Part shown: piece after piece, positions 37,337 through 48,069 of the stretch
Layout of the letters: each line of letters opens with the position of its first letter
How positions within the stretch are numbered: position 1 is the stretch's first letter
Origin: Cristatella mucedo
Lineage: Eukaryota; Bryozoa; Phylactolaemata; Cristatellidae
Assembly: GCA_009760855.2 (NCBI GenBank)
Contig: WPIO01000030.1
Coordinates: 2,537,001-2,601,000 of the forward strand
Direction of reading: 5' to 3'
DNA: 64,000 nucleotides
Notes under the pieces: model-generated
Told to the model about the DNA's origin: nothing
The model's database searches: none
The model's input: the letters and a program-made list of their open reading frames with translations, nothing else
Position numbers and translations under genes: made by a program

Positions 37337-38222
37337 TTGAGGTTTGTCATGCAAAGTAATTTAGCTCAAGGTAATCAGCAGACATCCAGTAGCAAGTACA
37401 TATCCCAATCAAAGAAGACAACAAGTCCTTCGGACCCTATTCCCACTGTCCTGCCCCCACGTTGTATTGATCTGCTGCTGCCATGCATAACTAACATCAT
37501 TAATATGTCATTAGCCTCAGGTCATGTCCCAGCACCTTTCAAAAATGTTTTAGTCAGGCCAATTCTAGAGAAAGCAAAACTAGACCAAGAGAACTTGAGC
37601 AACTACCACCCAGTCTCCCTTCTACCATTCCTATCAAAGACACTGGAACGAGTCGTAGCAGACCAGCTCAACTCATATATTGAAACTTCAAACCTTGCTA
37701 ATACGTTCCAGTCTGGCTTTAGAGCTAATCACTCCACAGTGTCAGCATTGCTTCGGGTGTACAACGACCTACGTAGGAATGCAGACATGGATAGAGTATC
37801 TCTGCTTGTTTTACTCATTTCTTCGTCAGCTTTTAGTAATGTCGATCTCAAAATTCTACTTGAGCACTTCTCATCTCGCTTGAGCATCATACACCGGCAC
37901 TGCTCTACAATGGATCGGGTCCTGTCTCTGTGGGAGACTCCAGAGTATTGATGTAATTGGACAAAGATCATCCGAGGTACCTATGAAATATGGGGTACCT
38001 CAGGGCTCCGTGCTAAGTCCGGTTCTTTTCACGGTTTATACTCTCCCTCTTGTTAATGTGATTGCCAAGCACAATCTAGGCTTTCACTTCTATGCGGACG
38101 ACGCTCAGTTGTACCTTTGCTTTGATCCCTCCCAGCCTTCGAGCACCTTGAATTCTCTTGACTCCCTTGCTGCATGTACTGATGACATCTCTACATGGAT
38201 GGCAGCACATTTTCTTAAATGA
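37337..38222 (+). mobile_element. Family A (CR1/L2-clade) LINE, reverse-transcriptase core, inactivated
   Basis: It carries RT motifs in order: LVRPILEKAKLDQENLSNYH, VSLLPFLSKTLERVVADQL, FQSGFRANHSTVSALLRV, then LLVLLISSSAFSNVD, where the expected catalytic Asp of L-D-L-S-S-A-F-D is replaced. After a frameshift near 37,870-37,960 come YGVPQGSVLSPVLFTVY and HFYADDAQLYLCF (motifs B and C). It ends at AACTDDISTWMAAHFLK with a stop. The endonuclease and C-terminal parts are absent. Confidence 0.92.
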
Positions 38223-38224
38223 TG

Positions 38225-39415
38225 AGAAATATTTTGATGGCTGGAATGGTTAGTATAGCAGGCCACCGTGGAAGTGACCACCGATGTTGTCGGCAGAACT
38301 AGCTTCTCCAGGGGCTCTTTATAGCTCAAGAATAAAATTGACCGAGTACCCACCCTTGAGGAAACAAGTGGTGGTCTTCTGGTTTTTGGTCTTCTGGATC
38401 AGAATTTAATACCTTAAGCGACGGACACGACGTCGTGCCCCAATAGCAATTGGTCGGTCAGATGAGCTCTGATATGGTTGTAACAGTGCTTGGATCTTCT
38501 GATCAATAGTGTCAAAACTGCAGATCAATCATGCAGGACCCTAAGCAATGATGTTACTATTGTAAGTGCTTCATAGGATGTCATTTGTCACACGGAGAAT
38601 GGCAGTCTCAGCGGAATTATGTCTTTTGAGTATCGATTGACATTGTCCTGCTAAATTATTCCGATCAATGTGCACAAAAGTCATATATCGAAAAATGGAT
38701 GCTATTCGTTGAAAAAGGATGATTAAAGGGATAATTTGCAAGCCTTGTGAATCTCATTCAGACACTAGTTAGTTAAGTGGAGCATAGCTTAATGCTTAGC
38801 AGTGTGTGATGTCGACAGAATTACCACCAGCTTTAGCTTGCTTTCAACGGTTTGGTGACGACTATGTACGTTTGTCTCCTTTTCGTTATGAGCATCCTTT
38901 AAGGTCAATCTTGTTGTTTTTTTTGTGCTCTGTTCTTACTTGGGCTGCAATGCTTCCTGGTTCGTAGCGTGCATGTCTAAGGTAATCTCACGTCGCGACC
39001 CAGGCCGCCGGTTCATATGGGAAAGCAGGGTTGTGGCCAGTAAGGCCCGTCTGCCACTATGTAAATGAGGGTGTTGAGTCAGCCAGTTGATCTGCTGATG
39101 GGCCCTTCTCATCAAGTACAGAATAACCATAGGAGTCTCATAGGCTCCTGTAATGAGCAGGCACGTGTGCCATTCGATTAGGGCACGTTCGCCAGCAGTT
39201 GCCGAGCTAGCTCAGCTATGTAATTGAATCGGACTGCTTTCATTTGGCTGCTATGCATACAGAACTGCTCCTGTTGTTATGGAGCGTGATCAGCTGTACA
39301 GAGGTCCAGTGCAAGTTGTTGCCACTGCAAAGTTAGTCGAGGAGCAAGCTGCAAGAATGCCCAGCCACTACTGCTTCTTCAGATTTTTAGTGGCTGCATT
39401 TGCCTTTTATCAAGG
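38225..39415. other. Unassigned DNA
   Basis: Nothing recognised. A 64-codon minus-strand frame at 38936-39130 has no known domain. Confidence 0.35.
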
Positions 39416-39420
39416 TATAG

Positions 39421-39840
39421 TTTCTAACATTGAGAGTCTGAGAATTGCAATGCTCTAGAGGCATAGACTTTGGGCAGAAAAATAGTTCGTAAAAATGCAA
39501 AATCTGATGGGAAAGTATCAGTATTTCTGATCGGTAGGTGGAGCAAGATAATTAAGGAATCTAAAAGTGAGTTACAGAACCTCGAAATTGATATGCTGCT
39601 TTCTATCAAGCCAATTCTGTAAGTAAGACATGGTGTAATTGGGCAAAGTTGTGAGGTTTAGGTTAGACAAGCAAAGCTGCACAGCCTTGCACTAACTGCT
39701 TTATTGCCGAGTCGAGAAGCCTACTAGTAGTGAATTACATGCGTCTAGACGGGTATCACCAATGCATGAACCAGCTTGGCTATGGTAACCTCGTCTAAGC
39801 CGGCCCGAATCTTTGAATTGACTAGTAGCTGAAAGTCAGA
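39421..39840 (-). mobile_element. Family A-like LINE, C-terminal coding fragment, diverged
   Basis: Runs parallel to 58,740-59,110: TCTGATCGGTAGGTGGAGCA, ATCTAAAAGTGAGTTACAGA, GACAAGCAAAGCTGCACAGC, ACCAATGCATGAACCAGCTT and AGCCGGCCCGAATCTTTGAA. It is too decayed to translate without breaks. Confidence 0.65.
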
Positions 39841-39844
39841 AGAC

Positions 39845-42800
39845 TTAACTGTGAAGCATATGTGACCGTCTAGGTTAGGGTCATTTTAGGACAGGACACC
39901 CAGCTTGTTTTATGTGTCCGTTCGGCTACACCTCGTTTGTTGTGCCAGCCGCGATTTTAATTCTTTTTCTGCACCATATTCCCCTTCATTTGCTCGTGCG
40001 ACAAGGTTAAAATCATAATTAAAGTCGTCTTGGCTTCTTGCGAATCTTCATTACTGAAAGACCTTGTTTCTTTTTCTTGTTTCATTGAGCTCATTTTCGT
40101 CTATAACCAAAAGTGTTGTCGTGATAGGTCTGTCAAATGTTACATCTTTAGTATTGGTATTCTAAGCTTCACATCTTTATTTGACCATATTGTTGCTGCT
40201 ACAGAAAAGTTTATTGAATCCCAAATCCCGGTAAGGTCATCCTACTAACTTCAGGGCAGCTCATCACTTACTAGATGGGGGCTTCAATGTATGCATTTAA
40301 CGATTTGGCAACTCACGAGCAATTCTTTGAGATTCCTGTCATGGCCTGTCAATATTTTAGATGCTAAGGAAAGCTTGCTTTTAAGATACGTCTGCCGAGT
40401 CTTCTCTGTAATTTATCTAACGCGATAAAGCCTAACCTTTTCCTTGTGTATCTGTGAACAGCCATCTATGTTTCAGAAAGACTTAAGGGTAGGGTCTAGA
40501 TCAGTTAGTGTTTTGGCCAGAAAGTAATATGCATACCTGAGGATAGGCAGTGAGATGTCGGGACTCTAAGGGTCATTAGGATTTGGAAATCATCTCAATT
40601 TAATTCCTAGCTGCAAATTTCAGGTGATCCTACGATCAGATAATCCCTGTCGAGTGTCAGAACTCCTGGTCTGTGCAGACCAGAGTCTTCTGCTTAGCAT
40701 TTACATGATCTTCTCTGCAGCAGCTGTATGCAGCTGCTATGCGCTCGGCATGCAACTAAACTGAGCCATCCACAGCCAGTAATCTTGCAGCAGCCAACAT
40801 GAAGCAGTTGAAGCTGCCGTCTTCGTAAACCTCTAACGGTAGGAAATCAATTTCCACCGAATTTCTCAGCATTAAGCATTCACATCAGCATCAAAATAGT
40901 ATCCACTGATTTGTGTACCCACAAGTAGGCCCAGCTGCACACGAATTAACTGAAGGTGTATGCCTTGACACTTATATTTCGCAGTAGAAGTTCAGTCCGT
41001 GTATTTTTGCAGCTGTCTTCGAGTGCACCACAACAGGATGTCGTTAAAAGCAAGAAATTCTGGATGACTTGCTCTTTGAGATAGAGTACTTGTTATGTCT
41101 CAGCTTTATTCACCTTCGAACATGATACTTGCTTTCAGCTGCTTTCGATTACATTATCAATTGACCTCCTCACCATAGCCTCTAGCTTTTTCTAATATAG
41201 ACTGTCAAAGCATGCTCTGCTGTGTCTAATATGCCTACTTTAACGCCGCATGCACGTGACTCACTGTATCTTTGTATCTTTGATGGGGGCCTTAGTTAAC
41301 TCATCCAGTGACCACAAGCTAGCCAGCACCAGTTCAAAGTCGGCTGAGCAGATCCAGCATAGGCCTCATCGGCTAATCGGGTCTACGTGCAGAAGCTGTA
41401 TAAAATTTTTGCCTAGAACTTCAAATATAGTAGGGGCATTGGTTGACTCGTAAGCATGTGCAGGCGTGTGCATGCACACAATGGTGTGGTGAGCAAATGC
41501 ATGCGCATTTCTGTTAATGTATGTCCATGCCCCCATACGTTTGTGTGTGTGTGTGTGTGTGTGTTTGTGTAAGTGTGTGAGTGTGTATGTGTGTGTTTGT
41601 GCATGGGCATGTGCTCACACTCATATGACTTTGTATATTTACTTGGCGCATAGTTCTACATGTTTGAATGCTCAAATGCCAGTGGTGGCTTTCATTTTTG
41701 TTTTACACCGAAAGTAGCTTCCCCATGCTGGATGCTGGTGCGCCGTCACTAGTTGGATTACCACCACACCGATCCTGTTGCACAAGTTACTAAATCTCTG
41801 CCTGACGTGGCCAAGGTATCGTGGCTTGCTAAGAACCCTTCCTATTCCGTGACCACTTAACTCTTTCCAATATCTACATCTACCATTCTGAAACTTTCGG
41901 CCACCATCTGAGCCTCTACAACGAAGCACGGTGATGTACCTGCACTTGCTACATTGGATCTTTCAAGCTACTGCATCAGCGATCCACTGCTCACAGAGGT
42001 CAGTTTTCTTTTCTCAGTATGCAAGACACAAGCTCAGTGCTCGGGGTAGGAAAGGAAAACTGTCCAGCAGCTTTTTGTAGCCCAGAGGAGATCTGAACAG
42101 TGAGGACGGCTATGATGCAGTGCTGTGTTGATTCTTCTGATCCTGCGGCTTGGTCAGTGGATTGTCAAAGGATGGACAGTCTCTGCTTGTTCCCTGCTGA
42201 CAGTAAAAGAGCCTTGATTTTGTAGCTTTAGCTTATTATAGTTCGGTGGCCAAGTTCAGTCACCGACTGCAGATCATACAATGCTATTATCACTTCCAAG
42301 TGATATGCTCTACATGCCTCTGTTTGAGACTTTGGTAAACCACACGGTCAGTCCAGCAAGTTCAGTCCTTTTGAGTTAAGTCAGAGTGTCAAATCAAGCA
42401 AACCAGAAATAAATGCTTGCTTTGCCTCTATTTCTTGTTTGCCTTGTGCTCTAAGGTTAAAGGCCATGTTTATATTTCAAAAAAATGAAGTAGATTGTAG
42501 TAGTACGTGAATTATTGTGATTGAAGAAGTACAAAAGAGCAAAGCGATTGGCCTAGGTGTTTGGAGCACTTGCTTATCAGAGTAAGCAGAATGAACGAGC
42601 TGCAGCATGAGACTGCCTCGGCAAACCCAGTAAAACAGACTAAGCCAGACAAACCCAGTAAATTTGTACCGTACAAAAATAACCATGAGACACCGTGTTT
42701 CAGGGTGATGAAGCTCAGCGATAGCTACATAGATGTTCAGGAAATTGATGGAACACTCCGACTGCCAATATTAGAAAAAAACATATCATTGGCGATTGGT

Positions 42801-42895
42801 CACGTGAACTGTCTACTACAATGACTTATGCTCATAGAGACTCTTCATCGCAGTGCTTTTTATTATTCCACCTACCGGTCCGACCATAGGGTGAT
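39845..42895. other. Unassigned DNA
   Basis: No gene recognised. TG-rich repeats lie at about 41,537-41,603. An 87-codon plus-strand frame at 42561-42824 contains imperfect CCAGTAAA repeats but nothing familiar. Confidence 0.35.
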
Positions 42896-42898
42896 TTA

Positions 42899-43040
42899 TT
42901 GCAGTCGGCCGTTATGCCCCCCCCCCCGACCAAGGTCTGACCGAGGTCGTGAGCTCGAGCCCTGAGCCACATGTGAAGCACTTGAATGGAGATTAAGTTC
43001 TCTTAGGGTGTTATACAAATAAATTATTAAAATTATTAAA
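42899..43040 (+). mobile_element. tRNA-derived SINE, family S1
   Basis: The A-box side is eroded by a run of C. GACCAAGGTCTGACCGAGGT, the B box GTGAGCTCGAGCCCTG and the tail GTGAAGCACTTGAATGGAG are clear. It ends in AATTATTAAA repeats. Confidence 0.75.
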
Positions 43041-43044
43041 GCAG

Positions 43045-44280
43045 ATTGCCCTTAGCTAAACAATAGCAACACAATTCTCAGCCCTAATCGATTCATTTGC
43101 AAACATGTATAGGCAATGTCTATGTAAGCAATTTAAAAGCAATATCTTGTATTAGTACTGTTACTATTCTACCTTTTAATGCATTGGTATGCTGGTATTT
43201 CTATATAGCTTTACTAACTGCACCACGACACGCTCTTTAATTTTTGCCAGTTGATTGCTCAACCGGTACAGGTAGCTCCAAACGTATTCTATTTGCTTAA
43301 TGGAATGTTCTAGTTGTCATGTTTAAGTATGGAAAAAAATTGCAGCCTCCTATCTTTTTCTTGTTCCGACAAGAACTAGAGTCGGTGCCACCCCGCAGAA
43401 GGTCTTGCGAGCACTACTAGCAGCTGACGGATGGTGTGCAAGTAGGATGCACTCAATCAAAGCAGGGATTTCATCATGTACATTCAGCAGTGGTTTGCTG
43501 AATAAATTCTGACAGTGCTATGACAGCCTCTCTGGTGCATATAAAGCGAAAGACAGCTAAGGAGTAGCCGGTACAGAACTATAAGCTTCTAAGAAATACA
43601 AAGTATGACATCAATCCGTTTGAGGTATTGCTTTTTTGTAGGACACACAGACATCAATGACACTAATAATGACGATAAACTTTGATTACTCTTTTTAATA
43701 AATTTACAAGTGTTGATAATATCTATTTTGTTTGACTACTTATCCATGATTGCCCATCCATCAGACCTTGTGGCTGTGGTAAGTCGTCCAATGATCAGTA
43801 ATCTTATGAAAATTATCGAAATTAGACTGCAGATACTGTAGACCATGCCTGGTACCCGGAGTTGGTTGACAGTCACCTCATATAGTACTGTCCAATTTTG
43901 ACTGGCTCATTTCTATAAATTTGCATTTGATAGTCTTTCTTCAAAGATCGTGGTTAAAATGTTGAGTGACTCTGCCATCTGATTTTATTTAGCTCTATGC
44001 ATTTGCTTCGTAGCTGCAATGTATCTAACTGTTTCTGATTGTAACACGAGACAAGCCCCGAGTACTGTAATGAGTCAAAGGCCAGCTCCGGTTAGTAGAT
44101 AGCAAACAGATTTTAAACAGAAGACTGCAACTGGCTCAGTCTTCAGCTGACCTTGGATATTTTGCAGTGCTGCCAGGCATGCCCTACCTTAGTTGCAACC
44201 GAAGAAAAGAAATTGCGGCAGTGTTTGTTGGTGCTTTAGGAGATGGCGTTTTATGTATGTTTTTTAAGATCCTCATCTGC
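43045..44280. other. Unassigned DNA
   Basis: Nothing recognised. Confidence 0.35.
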
Positions 44281-44287
44281 CCTCGTC

Positions 44288-44390
44288 ATCTGGAACTCCA
44301 CAAAGCCGCAAAGACTATGCTGCGCCATGCTAAACTGTGTTTTAACTGTTGACTAAACTCCAATTACACACAGCCTAAGTATAACTCGCA
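44288..44390 (-). mobile_element. Family B LINE, extreme 3' end
   Basis: ATCTGGAACTCCACAAAGCC and CACACAGCCTAAGTATAAC match the B family 3' UTR. The rest is truncated. Confidence 0.6.
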
Positions 44391-44519
44391 CGTTTACGAA
44401 GCCGATCTGGGGGCTGTTTTGTGACCTGATCGCATGACCGCATGAGGATTTGAGGATACTGATAAGGACAGTAATATCTTTTGGGACAGAAGGCTGCTAG
44501 CGGTGAGCCATTTACAAAC

Positions 44520-44950
44520 CCTCCTGTTCTTTTTTCCCTCACTCCTTCCCTCCCTCCTTCCCTCACTTCCCTACCTCGCTCCCTTTCTTCCTTCTTCAAC
44601 TTTTTCTTTCTATCTATCTTCTTAAGATCACTCTGGCTTCTGTCTCTCTATCTTTGTCTGTTCTATTTCTCTCCCTTTCTGTTTTTCTTCCTCACTCTGT
44701 ATCCATTGCTATCTAAGTCTCCGTCTCTGTCTTTTACCTGTCACTCTTCGAGTGAGACAAATTGTTGTTTCTTCTCTCTATGCCTTCTCTGTCTCTGTCT
44801 CTTCTTCTGTCCCTTCTCACTCTCTGGTCTCGTCCTCGATTATGTTTTATCTCCCTCTATTTGCTTGTATCGGATTCTCACTCTCTCCCCCTCTAGATCT
44901 TTCTCTACGTCTATCTCGATCTGTCTAACTGTCTCCCTCTTTTTCTCAGA
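44520..44950. repeat. Long polypyrimidine (C/T) tract
   Basis: About 430 bases with very few purines on the plus strand, made of irregular CTCC, TTTC and TCTC words rather than a pure repeat. It produces a spurious 159-codon Leu/Ser/Phe-rich frame. Confidence 0.85.
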
Positions 44951-44954
44951 GCCA

Positions 44955-45380
44955 TTTTAACATGCATAATCCATCGGTATAGGAATGCTGAAATATTATT
45001 TTCTGGCCTTCTTGATCAGGGCGGGCATTGCAGGCTCTCGGAGCTATAACGCTAGCATGGCTTGCATTATCAGGCAGTAGTTACCCGAAGGTACTATTGA
45101 GAAGCTAGCTGCTTGTCTCTGGCCTGTGTAAAATTCATCAGGCAGCCACTGAAGTGATGGTAGCTGGACCAGCCTCGAGCCAGTGCTCGGGCCAGCTGTT
45201 ACTATGGCTACGGCTCTTGCATTCAGTGTTTGAAGCTGAGGTGTCGTGATTGGGAGCATTCAAACCGTCGAGCTTAGACATCCTTAACCCGACGGCTGGC
45301 TGTTCAGCACGTGTTAAAGGGAAACTTGGAGTATTCGCAGAGCACCTGATATTTGCAGCCTCTGCATATTGTCCTCTCGT
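44955..45380. other. Region directly upstream of PDE1 exon 1
   Basis: No TATA box or clear promoter element can be supported. A pyrimidine-rich acceptor-like site ends at 45,387. Confidence 0.3.
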
Positions 45381-45395
45381 TCTGTAGGCTCATCG

Positions 45396-45658
45396 ATGGC
45401 AAACCAACAGAATGGACCCACTGCAAGGAAAGAAAAGCCACCTAGTTCGGAATCTGCCAGGAACGGCTGTGCCGAAGTTGCAATGACGAATGTGGTAGAT
45501 GCAGCAGCAGCAGCAGACGTCCCAGGTGCTGCCCCAACTCAGCATTCCGACTTGGCTGCTGCGGTCGTCAAAGAAGGCTGCATCGGCCACAGCCTGGCCC
45601 CCATGGAGCAGCTGCCAGCCATCGACTCTCTACTGGCTCCTAAGATGTGTGCCGACAG
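45396..45658 (+). CDS. PDE1: PDE1 exon 1 as modelled (N-terminal coding exon)
   Basis: The open frame from the ATG at 45396 encodes 87 residues plus two bases, ending KMCADR across the junction. The donor is AG|GTCAGG at 45659. The phase (two bases left over) fits the next exon exactly, and the joined sequence ADRLIRIIGLLESEE resembles the region next to the second calmodulin-binding segment of PDE1. A candidate acceptor (TCTGTAG) ends at 45387, so this could be the first coding exon with a spliced 5' UTR, or an internal exon. The sequence is low complexity (five Ala in a row) and cannot be matched to a specific PDE1 N-terminus, which varies among isoforms. The start is therefore tentative. 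Confidence 0.55.
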
Positions 45659-48020
45659 GTCAGGTTTAGCCTCTTCCATCCTGTCGCAGCAGTCCAGTAC
45701 CATGTCACGGCCCACAGCTAGTGCTCTTCGAACTTCCTGGCTTTTGCTCAGCCCACCTTAGAGATCCCTGGCATTAGCTGGCCGAGGATAACACACTAAC
45801 ATTATCTTGCTTATAATCACCAGAGATCACATACTATCTTCGAGCAGTTATGACCAGATTTTGTGTTGACTTTGGATCAGCTAAGCAGCTGATCAGCTTG
45901 ATTAATGAGGCACTGTCGGCAGCCAACGCTAAAACGCTGCCTTTGATCCAGCAACAAAGTTAGACAACTGCTTTTGATAACTCAGCTAATAGTTTGCTTG
46001 TGAGAAGGTGCATTATCTGAGCCTACGTTGCTTTCCCTCATTGCTGTTTAGTCGTACTGACGAGGGTAGTTGAAGAGCTCCCTGTGGATATGTGCATGCT
46101 AAGTTTGAAGGACTGGTCTCGGGCAGCTGTAACAACAGACTACATTTCTTTGCTATTCTTACCTTGTGCACTGAAAACTAAAAGTGTGCACATTGCTGAC
46201 GGGGAAGTTTAGACCACGGTGAGATACATTTAAAGCACTGTCGATAAGAGATGAGTCAGGTGTGGATCTGGCTCGAGTAGAAAAGACAAACACCACATAA
46301 TGGGATGACTTTGGAAGAACTTTCCAAATGGGCAGCGCTTTTGTTACTGCCAGACCACACTCATTCGCATGTTCTTGTGAAACCTACTTTTTCAAGCTTT
46401 AGGTAATATGCTGATACTGTCAATTTTTTACTTTAGGCCAGAGTGACCTGCAAATAAGAGCATCGTGCTCATGAACTGGCTTTATTCAGTCAGTTCCACC
46501 TCGGATAACTGAGCACTAGACACCAAATTCGATCCCATTCGGAATCCAGGCTAGTTCAAGCTCGTCTAGAGGGATTTGCTGCTGCAATTTCATAGGCCTA
46601 TTCTAGATCTTACCATAACAAACCTACCTCTATGTGCATAAATATGGCCAATATGGCAGATGACATACCAACATGTATGTGAGATGACAGGTATTAAATA
46701 AAAATAAAAACGATCGTTTCTTTAATGTTATATAAAAGCATTGTAATTCTTATTTTAGAATCCTGACTTCAGAGTAGATCTTTGTGTCTCTTGCTTAGGA
46801 TTGTATGCTCAGCTGTGGTTTAGCAGCCTTTTGATCATCAATATAATTTCATCATACTCTGTCGGTTAACTCCACGAAGCCACGCAGACAAAGTGGTTGT
46901 TACGCAGGAAATTTGTATATAGCCCACTCACAGCCTAACCGAATTCGATACGCATTTCGTAGCCAACTGACTTTATCTCATGCAACAAAGAGAAAGTGAG
47001 AACCATAGCTGAGTCATGAGAGCAGTTGACGTGGTGAGTAACATTGAAGCAGCAGCTCAGGACCGCAGGAAAGGATTGAAATAGGCAGGAGCAGGAGAGT
47101 TGATATCGGCGCATAAGAATTTTAGAAGTGAGCTCCAGAGTCTAGGACCTGCAGAACAAAATCTTCTGTCGCCAACGGTCTTTAAGCAGAGGAATAGAAC
47201 AGCTAATTTATGGTCCATACACGAGCTGAGGGCATGAGGCAGCTGAAACTGGTGCAGCAGTTCAGCTAGATGTGAAGGAGTCAAGCCGTGGCTGGCCTTG
47301 TCGATTAGCTTAAGAACTTTGCTCTGTATCCCTGTATCGGTTAATCAATTGGTACCCATCCAAGCTCTTTCAGCAAAGTAAACACACGATCAAACCTCTG
47401 GGATTTACAAACTAGCTTTGCAGCCACATTCATAGCCATCTGCAATGGCCTAGCTGCTTTTTTTCATTAGCCCAACCAAAAGGGAACTGCAATAATCTGG
47501 TGAAGACAGAGCTAAAGAGCTAAATAACTTTTTGACAAGCCACAGTAAAAGACAGTTCCTAATCATAAATATGGATCGGACGTGATGTTGAGCTGTTAAA
47601 GCAGTCATTACGAATCTTTCACAATTTAGGCAGCTGTCTAAGACGTCACCTAAATTCCGAGTACAAGGTGATGGTCGCACAATAGCATCACCTATTGGAA
47701 GAACAAAGTTTTCTAGTCAGCTACACGCCTGGGGTGCCCCATGAGCAACAGTTTGGTTTTATCGTCGCTTAGTTATTAGGCTCTTCGACCGTCATTTTCC
47801 AACGGTCTGCTCTAAGCCCCCTATTCGTTGCTGTGGCACTCAGTGCACTCCTCGAGGCTTATTTGCTTACTTGATTGTCCTCTGAAGATTACACGCAGGT
47901 ATTCCACAATACTTCGGGCATTGGAGGGCTGCATTGGTATGCAAATGTATCTTTCAAGAGCATGCCACAGTTAGACCCACTCAAAATAAATTTCCTTTAA
48001 TCCTCTCTGAATTGTGCTGT

Positions 48021-48069
<49 letters not shown>

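Noticed and set aside
44481-44960. 159-codon Leu/Ser/Phe-rich frame
   Set aside because: Produced by the irregular polypyrimidine tract; low complexity.
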